A stretch of 64,000 bases of DNA. Source: Bacillota bacterium (GTDB lineage Bacteria; Bacillota; Clostridia; Christensenellales; UBA1242). Numbering within the stretch: the first letter of the stretch is position 1; every line of letters begins with the position of its first letter. The stretch covers positions 199,916 through 263,915 of the forward strand of contig WRAS01000002.1 in assembly GCA_009780065.1 (NCBI GenBank), read 5' to 3'. Shown here in pieces: positions 28,355 through 36,948 of the stretch. The notes beneath the pieces were generated by a model. That model searched no databases. It was not told the origin of the DNA and saw only the letters and a program-made list of their open reading frames with translations. Position numbers and translations under genes: made by a program.

Positions 28355-29503
28355 TTATCGCGCCCTCTGCAACAACACCGCTTTTAATTCCTCTATCCCC
28401 ACATTGTTCTTGGCACTTATCATCACGAATTCCTTCTCCGCAAATTCTTTTCTTATTAAATCTTTGCCTGCCTGACTTAGACAATCAATCTTGTTCAATA
28501 CAAACAACATCGGCACCTTGTCCGCACCAATTTTTTCCAACACAGATTGCACAACCGCAACTTGTCCCAAGTAATCACAATTCGACACATCCACAACATG
28601 TAATAACAAGTCCGCATAACGCGCCTCGTCCAACGTACTTTCAAACGCACTAATAAATTCATGCGGCAGTTTATTGATAAATCCAACTGTGTCGGTTAAC
28701 AAAACCTGCACACCTTTGTAACTTTGCTCCTCGCCCCCTTGGATAAAAATGTTCGCCGTTTTTGGATCCAGGGTTGCAAATAACTTGTCCTCGGCAAGTA
28801 CATTAGATTTCGTCATTGTATTTAACAATGTGCTTTTGCCACTGTTGGTATATCCCACCAAACAAATACGCGCTTTACCAGACTGCCGTGCCAAATTTTT
28901 ATTCAATTCACGATTGCTCCCAAGTTTTTTAATCTTACGCTCTAACTCGGTAATTTCTTCTTTGATCTTTCGTTTATCCGTTTCCAACTTCTTCTCACCT
29001 GGCCCACGCATCCCAACCGCACTGCGCATTTTACTCATCAATCCACCGCTACCAATCAAGCGTGGCAGATTATACTTCAACTGCGCCAATTCCACTTGCA
29101 ACTTGCCTTCCATACTCTGTGCGCGTTGTGCAAAGATATCCAAGATAATTTTACTTCGGTCCAATACCGCCACACCCAACTCACGCTCTAAGTTTCGCAC
29201 TTTGCTACCACTTAATTCCACATCAAACACAACGCATGTTGCACCGTGTTCCTGAACCATTTGACCTATTTCTTCCACCTTACCGCTGCCAACATAATAT
29301 GTTACATCCACATCATGACGGTTTTGCACAATCCGCCCAACCGTATCAATATTACATGTCCCACAAAGACTTGCCAGTTCATCCAGACTGGACTCGTCAA
29401 TTGTTTCATTTACACCCACACCAACCAATATTGCCTTGTCGGATTCAATTAATGTTTTATGTTTACTCATACATACCTCCTTATTCAAGATATGCCAATA
29501 CAA
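28355..29503 (-). CDS. hflX: GTPase HflX
   Basis: ICLVGYTNSGKSTLLNTMT...LFATLDPKT...LLTDTVGFINKLPHEFISAFESTLDEA. Confidence 0.95.
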   Translation of the reverse strand: MYWHILNKEVCMSKHKTLIESDKAILVGVGVNETIDESSLDELASLCGTCNIDTVGRIVQNRHDVDVTYYVGSGKVEEIGQMVQEHGATCVVFDVELSGSKVRNLERELGVAVLDRSKIILDIFAQRAQSMEGKLQVELAQLKYNLPRLIGSGGLMSKMRSAVGMRGPGEKKLETDKRKIKEEITELERKIKKLGSNRELNKNLARQSGKARICLVGYTNSGKSTLLNTMTKSNVLAEDKLFATLDPKTANIFIQGGEEQSYKGVQVLLTDTVGFINKLPHEFISAFESTLDEARYADLLLHVVDVSNCDYLGQVAVVQSVLEKIGADKVPMLFVLNKIDCLSQAGKDLIRKEFAEKEFVMISAKNNVGIEELKAVLLQRAR

Positions 29504-30143
29504 AATCTATAAAATGTTGCGGAACAACCCGCTCATTTCCACTTGGATCGGCATTATTAAATTCATCGTGAAACAGATTAAAATACAGTATAAAATCTGT
29601 TCGTAATTTATCTCTTTGTGGTTGCATCAACCTATCATTTCCAACCAACGAAAAATACACAAAAGTCGGTTGCTGCAAATCAATTGGTTGGGCAAACACA
29701 TCCATCGCCGCATCAACCGCATCATCCACCCTGTTTAATTGAATCAATGCATTAACATACGCACGGAATAGCCTATCCCCCTCATTCGCAACCAGCGCAC
29801 GCTCGTTAACCAAAGCATTATTCCAATTAAACGTGTTTACCATGTCTATTACATCTTGTTTCTCCTCGTAACCAATAAATTTCTCATATAATTCCACCAC
29901 ACGTGAATATCGGCTAGCATGAATCGCACGATCCAATGCAATATACAAATTCTCCGCCCCGCCATCCCGATTATACACACGTTGCGAAAACATCGCCCCC
30001 GCCCCACGCAAACCCATATTATCCGCCATGTTCAACATCACACCCGGAAACAAAAATCCAAATATCCCAATCCCATACGAAAACACCAAAAACATACTTG
30101 CTAATGTTGCAACAACAATCCGTGTAATTTGTGAGCCATTCAT
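29481..30143 (-). CDS. Hypothetical membrane-anchored protein
   Basis: N-terminal TM; no recognised motif. Confidence 0.6.
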   Translation of the reverse strand: MNGSQITRIVVATLASMFLVFSYGIGIFGFLFPGVMLNMADNMGLRGAGAMFSQRVYNRDGGAENLYIALDRAIHASRYSRVVELYEKFIGYEEKQDVIDMVNTFNWNNALVNERALVANEGDRLFRAYVNALIQLNRVDDAVDAAMDVFAQPIDLQQPTFVYFSLVGNDRLMQPQRDKLRTDFILYFNLFHDEFNNADPSGNERVVPQHFIDFVLAYLE

Positions 30144-30161
30144 ATTTTCATTGTAACATAA

Positions 30162-30869
30162 CTACGCCGATTTACCAGCAACTTTCATCGCTGATTTTCT
30201 GACGACTTCCATCTGGAATGGTTTCAACAATTTATAATATTTTATGATAAATAATTGCATTAATGCACGTGTACCCATAATAGACCCTAGTGGTTCACAC
30301 GCTGAATTCAATACTGCACCAAAAGGATCACCTTGAAGTAAAAAACCAGAACTTTCAACAAAAGGCACAGCCATTAACGGAATAGATGAAATGCCGAAAC
30401 TAAATTTAAGTGATTTAGCCGTAAAAAATTTAAACGCCGCTGTAATTTTAAGACGATGTGCTGTCAAAGAAGGATCTGCACGCAACATCCCCTTTTTCGA
30501 AGCAAACCACCATTGTCTCAAATTTGTCGGTGTTATCAGTTTTATTATATCTTTCGAGGTTGTATTAGCTCTCTGTTTTCCATTTTTTTCACCAGCGGCA
30601 TCACTCTGAGGTTTTGCAAGAGCATCATCAATATGCGGGGTTTTTGTTTCCTCGCTTTGCATATCTTCCGTCTCACCTGGTGCCTTTTCATTACTATGAT
30701 GTTCACCAACTTGGGCATCTTTATCTTGTCCATGTTTCGGATCCCCACCCATCGCATACGCCTCATGACTACTATCTCGTAAAAAAGGGTCGTCAAAATA
30801 CATCTGATCATCGTCATCTTCGCCATATTCACTGGTTACCGCATCTTCTTCCTCATCTTCGTAACTCAT
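30162..30869 (-). CDS. Hypothetical protein with acidic N-terminus
   Basis: MSYEDEEEDAVTSEYGEDDDDQMYFDD. Confidence 0.6.
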   Translation of the reverse strand: MSYEDEEEDAVTSEYGEDDDDQMYFDDPFLRDSSHEAYAMGGDPKHGQDKDAQVGEHHSNEKAPGETEDMQSEETKTPHIDDALAKPQSDAAGEKNGKQRANTTSKDIIKLITPTNLRQWWFASKKGMLRADPSLTAHRLKITAAFKFFTAKSLKFSFGISSIPLMAVPFVESSGFLLQGDPFGAVLNSACEPLGSIMGTRALMQLFIIKYYKLLKPFQMEVVRKSAMKVAGKSA

Positions 30870-30954
30870 GATGATTTGCCCCCCATATTTGCTTTAATTA
30901 TATAGCAATATTGCCAATACTCAAAATAAAAGTTACACACATTAAAATGACCCA

Positions 30955-31620
30955 ATGGAATTTATCGAAAACTTTTTTGCAACAATATTTGGCAACAGCC
31001 CAACCCTGGCAACCTTTTTCATCGCCGCAACACCTGTTCTGGAAATAAAGGCCGCAATCCCCTTCGGCACCAGCGACAAACTATGGGGTGCACGTAGCCT
31101 AGACCTCCTCCCCGCCTTGGGCATCAGCATAATATCCTCTGTAATGGTCACCGCAATCATGCTTGCTCTGCTAGTTCCTGTGTTCAACTTGTTAAAGAAA
31201 ATAAAACCCCTTCGACGAACCATTAATTGGCTAGAAACCAAATTCACCATCCGCGCCCAAAAATTATGTAAAGACCACCAGGAACTTTGCCCAGAACCAC
31301 GACACACAAGCAAACCTTGCTGGCCTCTATTAATCCCTCTTTTTATCTTTGCCGCACTACCCGTTCCATTAACTGGTGTTTATACCGCATCCGCCATCGC
31401 GGTTTTCCTGCGTCTGCCATACCTGCACTCCCTGACAACAATTACCTTGGGCACCATCACCAGCGGCTCCATCATAGCCGGAATAACATACCTATTCGGC
31501 GCAAACTCACTCTACGTATTCCACGGGTTCTTGCTATTAACACTCGTATCTTTGACGGCATACATTTTATTTTCATTTTTCAAACGGAAACAATTTCCCA
31601 CACAAAGCAAAAAAGTTTAA
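30955..31620 (+). CDS. Small multi-drug export (COG2426) family membrane protein
   Basis: EFIENFFATIFGNSPTLATFFIAATPVLEIKAAIPFGTS...PLTGVYTASAIAVFL. Confidence 0.85.
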   Translation: MEFIENFFATIFGNSPTLATFFIAATPVLEIKAAIPFGTSDKLWGARSLDLLPALGISIISSVMVTAIMLALLVPVFNLLKKIKPLRRTINWLETKFTIRAQKLCKDHQELCPEPRHTSKPCWPLLIPLFIFAALPVPLTGVYTASAIAVFLRLPYLHSLTTITLGTITSGSIIAGITYLFGANSLYVFHGFLLLTLVSLTAYILFSFFKRKQFPTQSKKV

Positions 31621-31786
31621 AAGCCACTTTGCGCAGCCAAATCGGTGCGGAATTTATTTCCTTTTAAAAAGCCAATTATTCCGCGTGTGTCCCTCTTTAA
31701 TCCTTTGCACACGCGGACAATTGGCAATTATATTAGAATAAATTCTCGGTTTTTTGGCAAGCACAAGTGCTTTTAAACTTTTTTGC
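31607..31786. repeat. Repeat family B copy 1 (180-bp palindromic element with conserved internal loop)
   Basis: GCAAAAAAGTTTAAAAGCCACTTTGCGC...TCGGTGCGGAATTTATT...inner hairpin...AATAAATTCTCGG...GCACAAGTGCTTTTAAACTTTTTTGC. Confidence 0.9.
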
Positions 31787-32604
31787 TAATAATCCCTATT
31801 CAACACCTCATGCTGCCCCAATAATTCACTTGGAACATTTTGACTGCCAAGCGGTGACAACAATCCATGATAATCACTTCCACCTGTTATTATCAATCCA
31901 TTATCTTTACAAATCTTTATCAACTTTTCACGATACTCTTCATCATGTACCCAATGATAGCATTCTATCCCATCAACCTTATTCTTTAACTTTTCAACTA
32001 TCTCCATGTCAAATTGTTTATATTGTGCTGGATGCGCCAAAATTGCGACCCCACCACATGCATGAATTTTATCAATCGCCTCAGACGGAGACATAAAATG
32101 CGACGCCAAATCAAGGAACAAAAAACTATCCCTGTTGTTAAAATGGTCCCACCACAAATGTAATGATTTCACAACACCCTCTGGCCACTGCATCTTGAAA
32201 TCCGAATTATCTAACGCCACAACAGCATTTTCGGTTATTTCTCTTCCCACGGTACCTTCAATCTTCGCAATCACACCAATTTCGGCAAACTTCTTTTCAA
32301 CCAGCCTTCTTTCCAGTGCACCATCATCTCTTACAATGTAATTCTTCATCTTATCCACATCAAAACCATACCCAAGAATATGAACCATGGTCCCATTCAC
32401 ATTGGTGGACATCTCGACACCCGTAATTATCTTTCCGCTGTACAACGCTCGAATCTCTGGGTTTTTCAACACATCATACGCATCCAGACAATCGTGGTCG
32501 GTAATCGAAATCGCCACCAACCCCTTTTCCTCGGCCATTTTTAAAATCGTCGCAACATCCTTCTCCCCATCAGAAAACGTCGTGTGAATATGTAAATCAA
32601 TCAT
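31786..32604 (-). CDS. PHP-domain metal-dependent phosphoesterase
   Basis: MIDLHIHTTFSDGEKDVATIL...ISITDHDCLDAYDV. Confidence 0.92.
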   Translation of the reverse strand: MIDLHIHTTFSDGEKDVATILKMAEEKGLVAISITDHDCLDAYDVLKNPEIRALYSGKIITGVEMSTNVNGTMVHILGYGFDVDKMKNYIVRDDGALERRLVEKKFAEIGVIAKIEGTVGREITENAVVALDNSDFKMQWPEGVVKSLHLWWDHFNNRDSFLFLDLASHFMSPSEAIDKIHACGGVAILAHPAQYKQFDMEIVEKLKNKVDGIECYHWVHDEEYREKLIKICKDNGLIITGGSDYHGLLSPLGSQNVPSELLGQHEVLNRDY

Positions 32605-32624
32605 AATCTAACTTACCACATTAC

Positions 32625-32653
32625 TTGACATTTACAACAGAAAGTTATACAAT
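32625..32653 (+). promoter_or_regulatory. Promoter of tRNA-Val, TTGACA-N17-TACAAT
   Basis: -10 ends 8 nt before the tRNA 5' end. Confidence 0.8.
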
Positions 32654-32661
32654 TTACCCAC

Positions 32662-32737
32662 GGTCGCTTAACTCAGTTGGTAGAGTACTTGCTCGACACG
32701 CAAGAAGTCACTGGTTCGAGCCCAGTAGCGACCACCA
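32662..32737 (+). tRNA. tRNA-Val (anticodon GAC)
   Basis: GGTCGCT...CTTGC TCGACAC GCAAG...CTGG TTCGAGC CCAG...AGCGACC A CCA. Confidence 0.93.
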
Positions 32738-32795
32738 AGTAACATCGACAAGAAAAGGCTTGTTTTATCGGGCGGTTTGTTTTAGTGTCGTGTCC

Positions 32796-32921
32796 ATGAA
32801 ATTTGAATATTATTTCGCTCAGGCAATATTAAAAATATTGTGGCACAGAGGTTTGTTGACAGAGGATGAGTTTGAGAGGATTGATGAATTATTAAAGCGC
32901 CGTTTCAAAAATGAGTCTTGA
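32796..32921 (+). CDS. 41-aa SHOCT-like protein of the type seen near mobile-element recombinases
   Basis: MKFEYYFAQAILKILWHRGLLTEDEFERIDELLKRRFKNES. Confidence 0.55.
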   Translation: MKFEYYFAQAILKILWHRGLLTEDEFERIDELLKRRFKNES

Positions 32922-32949
32922 AATTGATCGCAGCGGATGATATAAGCCT

Positions 32950-33501
32950 ATGCAAAAATTGCAACGAGTTATTGGTTTCAATATAGATTGGTTTCATGGA
33001 CTTGGTAACCATGACAGATACCCACACCTTATTGACCGCACATTTTTGCGACTTGAGAGTATTTTGAAAAGCGGTGCAATTCTTTCAAGAAAGAAGCAAG
33101 TAGAAAGTTATGGGCAAGCATTTAATAGTTTCGCATTTCCTGAATACCAAGGAAAGGAGGAAACAACCAATTGGAACGGCGATGATTTTGTTTCCGTTTG
33201 CAAAAAAGTCGAAGGAAGCCACTACTCGGGAAATGGTTTTGATTGGTTTATAAAAAACAATATCAGTATAATTCTAAATGAAGATGTGATAAACAGTCTC
33301 ATTGTTGCCGAGAACGGCAAATTGATGGGGGGCGAAGCACAGATTGCAAATAGCATACCTAAAGAGTTTTTTAGGGGTGTCGGCCTTGATGGGTTCATTT
33401 TCGGGCGTGAGGAATTCGCGGAAAGAGTCGCTACAGTAATGAAAAAGATAGGAGAGGGATTACCAATCTATTCTGTTGAAACTGGGCACCAAATTGGATA
33501 A
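32950..33501 (+). CDS. Hypothetical protein
   Basis: Intact 183-aa ORF next to a tRNA; motif RLESILKSGAILSRKK. Confidence 0.6.
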   Translation: MQKLQRVIGFNIDWFHGLGNHDRYPHLIDRTFLRLESILKSGAILSRKKQVESYGQAFNSFAFPEYQGKEETTNWNGDDFVSVCKKVEGSHYSGNGFDWFIKNNISIILNEDVINSLIVAENGKLMGGEAQIANSIPKEFFRGVGLDGFIFGREEFAERVATVMKKIGEGLPIYSVETGHQIG

Positions 33502-33586
33502 ATCATATTCCCTTGATTTTATGCTTGCTTTTGTGTTAAGATAGACACACTGTTCCGTGTTGAACTCGAAAGGGTCTTTTGTTTGT

Positions 33587-33898
33587 TCACAAAGATTTAA
33601 TTGCATTTCTAATAATTTGCAAATTCAATTTTGCAATATCAGAAATTTTTGTTGCAAGAATAATTTCGGCTTGATGCAGTGACAAATTGAATGTTCTTGA
33701 TACACTTTCTTTTGCATCATCTTTGGTTTTCGATTTTTTCACCAATTTTATAAACCTATCAACATTTTGGACTACAATTTCAAAACCCATAAGCTCGTCA
33801 ATTATCATGCTTTTGTAGTGGGAAATAATCCCTTCATCGTACTCTCGTCCAAGCAAAAAATCTATCACGATTGGGCGATATGAAATTGTTTTAATCAT
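33587..33898 (-). CDS. Hypothetical protein
   Basis: 103-aa ORF, helical. Confidence 0.5.
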   Translation of the reverse strand: MIKTISYRPIVIDFLLGREYDEGIISHYKSMIIDELMGFEIVVQNVDRFIKLVKKSKTKDDAKESVSRTFNLSLHQAEIILATKISDIAKLNLQIIRNAIKSL

Positions 33899-34082
33899 CG
33901 TTGGAATTGTTTCTAATATTCTGTATCATATCACATTTTGATGACTTGATAAAAGTAATTTCGCCTAATTACTGGTTCACCCACCGCACACGGTGGTCCA
34001 CCAAAGAATTTTGAGGTTTATGAACCACTGTCATGAGTGTTTTTTTGTTTACCGCGAACTATGTTTTGGGTATAATCATAAC

Positions 34083-34547
34083 ATGAACAAACTTATAAAG
34101 GGTTTTGTTATAGTTTTTTTGATTATACCAATTGCGTTTTTTGCAACAGGTTGTCGCAATGATTATATCGAAAACCCATTCAAAACAGCGATACAAGCAG
34201 ATCTAGTTTCGCAATACGAATTAACATTTACAGCATACATCTGGAATGATTTCCAGCCAAGCATACCACAGCCACTACGAAGTACACATTTTGTCGGAAT
34301 AAATACTCCGCAAGAACTTGACTTATCCCAGATTCAAATGTCAGTTCAAATTATAACAGCAAACCAAAACATTGTTCGATTATTCACATTCAGAACCTAC
34401 GGCGGTGGTTCACCCCAAGGAGATTTTCGATCTACTGAAATTTTCCGATTATGTAATGATGAAAAATTCACTCTTCATATCTCAATTCTAATTGGCAACT
34501 ATACACAAACAGTTACATTAACTGGTACTGTGTTTGTAACGCATTAA
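34083..34547 (+). CDS. Putative lipoprotein
   Basis: MNKLIKGFVIVFLIIPIAFFATGC lipobox. Confidence 0.7.
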   Translation: MNKLIKGFVIVFLIIPIAFFATGCRNDYIENPFKTAIQADLVSQYELTFTAYIWNDFQPSIPQPLRSTHFVGINTPQELDLSQIQMSVQIITANQNIVRLFTFRTYGGGSPQGDFRSTEIFRLCNDEKFTLHISILIGNYTQTVTLTGTVFVTH

Positions 34548-34551
34548 TAAC

Positions 34552-35070
34552 TCACTCCTCTCTCTTTTTCAACTTGCTCAGCATCTTGCGCTCTACCAAC
34601 AGTGCAAGTTCAACCCACCCTGTTGCAACAACAGACACAATTATTGTAAGGGTAATTATTCTCCAAGACTCAGCATCAGAAGGCATCAAAATATGTACTG
34701 CAGTGATTATTATTGCATTCACAGCCAAACAAATACTTATTAATATCAAAACCCCTAACAACGTTCTTTTTACCAAATTTTGTCGCTCTTGTAGCAAACT
34801 TACTATTTGTTTTTCTGCTTGTGGTATTTTTTCGCTTTGCGGTATTAATCCACCACCTAATAAATCATTAATTGAAATGTCCAAAATTTTACAAAGTGAT
34901 TGCAAAATTGAAACATCCGGCATACATTTGCCACATTCCCATTTTGATACCGCTTGCACAGTCACACCCAGTTTATCCGCCAAATCTTGTTGTGTTAAAC
35001 CTTTGGTTTTTCTGCGCTCTGTAATGAACATGCCAATTTTTATGTTATCCATACTCGCTCCCCCTCCCAC
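34552..35070 (-). CDS. XRE-family HTH regulator with C-terminal TM segments
   Basis: GMFITERRKTKGLTQQDLADKLGVTVQAVSKWECGKCMPDVS. Confidence 0.9.
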   Translation of the reverse strand: MGGGASMDNIKIGMFITERRKTKGLTQQDLADKLGVTVQAVSKWECGKCMPDVSILQSLCKILDISINDLLGGGLIPQSEKIPQAEKQIVSLLQERQNLVKRTLLGVLILISICLAVNAIIITAVHILMPSDAESWRIITLTIIVSVVATGWVELALLVERKMLSKLKKREE

Positions 35071-35212
35071 CTAATATATTGTAAACAAACCACTTAAGTA
35101 TATCAACTTGTGGTTGAAATTCTGTATCAACTGGCGGTTGACATCTTAAATCATCTTCGTTTGACAAATAACCTCATCCATCATACACTGTCTTAAATTA
35201 AGGAGATATAAA

Positions 35213-35731
35213 ATGGACTTCTGGGTAATATTTGGAATCATTGCACTGGCTGGATGTATTGTGGGAATACCATTACTGATTATCATGGGTAATCGCAAAT
35301 TCAAGCGCGATTTGGAAAACCTGAAAAACGAAGGCATCATCGGCCCAACAGATATTTTGATGGGCGGCATGTTCGATCTAAGAATGACCACAGGTCAAGG
35401 CGTCGCAAACGAACTGAAAAGTTTCGTCGGCCTTGGAAAAGAAGGCCGCAGATTATTTATGGCACTAAACCCAGACAAAGCCACAATTATCCTGGGCGAT
35501 GATGGCGGCGGAATCAACCTTTCAAAAGGTGAGATTTTAATAATCGAATCCAACCAAGTCAGCGAAGTCAAGATAACCCGCCAATCACAACGCGGCGCAG
35601 GTATTTCCTTCTATTTCAAAGATACCCCCGAAGGCGCAATCGACCCAATACACATTGGCGTCACAATGCACGACAAAAACGAAGACTTTGCAACAATCGC
35701 CCAACCAATCTTGGAACGATTTGCAAAATAA
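35213..35731 (+). CDS. Hypothetical single-TM protein
   Basis: SD aaggaga; N-terminal TM. Confidence 0.65.
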   Translation: MDFWVIFGIIALAGCIVGIPLLIIMGNRKFKRDLENLKNEGIIGPTDILMGGMFDLRMTTGQGVANELKSFVGLGKEGRRLFMALNPDKATIILGDDGGGINLSKGEILIIESNQVSEVKITRQSQRGAGISFYFKDTPEGAIDPIHIGVTMHDKNEDFATIAQPILERFAK

Positions 35732-35739
35732 ATTTTCAT

Positions 35740-35865
35740 TCAAGATTTTTGCAAAGCAATAATTTTATCAAGTCGTTCCAGAATCATCTTTAAATACTTG
35801 ATAAGTGTATCAAAATCGTTATCATCATCTTCAATCAAAATTTTTATTATATTAGGGGCAGACAT
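35740..35865 (-). CDS. 41-aa small protein divergent from the XRE regulator
   Basis: MSAPNIIKILIEDDDNDFDTLIKYLKMILERLDKIIALQKS; SD ggaggtaatt. Confidence 0.55.
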   Translation of the reverse strand: MSAPNIIKILIEDDDNDFDTLIKYLKMILERLDKIIALQKS

Positions 35866-35885
35866 TAATTACCTCCTTCTCAGAT

Positions 35886-35929
35886 TGTAGTAACTACAAT
35901 TATCACATATTATAGTTGTAGAAACTACA
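35886..35929. promoter_or_regulatory. Two palindromic operator-like sites
   Basis: TGTAGTAACTACA (35886-35898) and TGTAGAAACTACA (35917-35929), centres 31 bp apart. Confidence 0.75.
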
Positions 35930-35939
35930 TACTGTCAAC

Positions 35940-36188
35940 ATGGAAAACACAGTTGGCGGAAGAGTGAAATGGTTAAGAACCACCAAAGGTATTTCACAGA
36001 AAGGAATGGCGAACATACTGGGCATCGATAAAGCAAACTATGGCAGATACGAAAAGAATATATTCGCATTCAAACACGAAATGCTTGTTACACTTGCAAA
36101 ATATTTTGACGTAACAACGGACTTTATTCTTGGCCTAGAAGATTACGCCGGAAATAAAATAAATATATCCATAGATAATACACAATGA
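35940..36188 (+). CDS. XRE-family HTH transcriptional regulator
   Basis: VKWLRTTKGISQKGMANILGIDKANYGRYEKN. Confidence 0.88.
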   Translation: MENTVGGRVKWLRTTKGISQKGMANILGIDKANYGRYEKNIFAFKHEMLVTLAKYFDVTTDFILGLEDYAGNKINISIDNTQ

Positions 36189-36222
36189 TTTTTTGTTCTA
36201 AGTCATAAAAGACTAAGATTTT

Positions 36223-36735
36223 TTAATCCAAAAACCTTCTAATATTCTCCTGCTGCTCCTCATAACTACTCGGCTCATAATGCCCATGATATGCAACCTT
36301 AAATTTCACATCCAAAAGCTTTTTTAATGTTTTCTGCATCAACACTTCCCCATTCGGCATTAAATCCGTGCGCCCTATGGTGTCACTGAACAACACATCC
36401 CCCGTAAATAAATCTTCCCCGATTTTATACACCACACTTTGCGGACTGTGACCTGGGCACAGAATTGGCTTCACCACAATAATATCACCGACAACAATTT
36501 CCTCCTCGGTCACTGGGGTATATATTGGACAACCAAATTGGTTTTTATAATCATCCAAATAATACACATGATCAAAATGTTCGTGTGTTAAAAATATTGC
36601 AGACGGTTCCCTTCCACCCAAAACACCCATCAGTTTCTCCAACGGCGCCCCCGCCTCGATCACAATGGTCGTGTTTTTATCCTGCACCACAAAAGTATTA
36701 CTTTCCAATTTCCCAATCACAGTTTCAATTTTCAT
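36223..36735 (-). CDS. MBL-fold metallohydrolase
   Basis: IFLTHEHFDHVYYLDDYK...PGHSPQSVVYKIGEDLFTGDVLF. Confidence 0.92.
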   Translation of the reverse strand: MKIETVIGKLESNTFVVQDKNTTIVIEAGAPLEKLMGVLGGREPSAIFLTHEHFDHVYYLDDYKNQFGCPIYTPVTEEEIVVGDIIVVKPILCPGHSPQSVVYKIGEDLFTGDVLFSDTIGRTDLMPNGEVLMQKTLKKLLDVKFKVAYHGHYEPSSYEEQQENIRRFLD

Positions 36736-36766
36736 AATATATTTTAACACAACAAAGTGCTTTTCT

Positions 36767-36945
36767 GCAAAAAATTAAAAAGCCCACTTTGCGCCGCCCA
36801 ATCGGTGCGGAATTTATTTCATTTCAAAAAGCCAATTGTCCCGCGTGTGTCCCTTCTGATTCGGTTGCACACGTGGGCAATTGGCTTTTTGTTAAAATAA
36901 ATTCTCGGTTTTTGGGCTAGCACAAGTGGTTTTTTAATTTTTTGC
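36767..36945. repeat. Repeat family B copy 2 (179 bp)
   Basis: GCAAAAAATTAAAAAGCCCACTTTGCG...TCGGTGCGGAATTTATTT...AAATAAATTCTCGGTTTTTGGGC...CAAGTGGTTTTTTAATTTTTTGC. Confidence 0.9.
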
Positions 36946-36948
36946 AAT

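Noticed and set aside
28276-28653. ORF-track protein MWGFGGNRNPPILFCFFFDIQKRKR...
   Set aside because: Its N-terminus is a translation of the family A repeat and the rest is antisense to hflX; not a real gene.
33587-33898. Gyrase A-like fragment (FNLSLHQAEIILATKI resembles FxLSExQAxAIL)
   Set aside because: Similarity limited to ~15 residues; no other topoisomerase motif.
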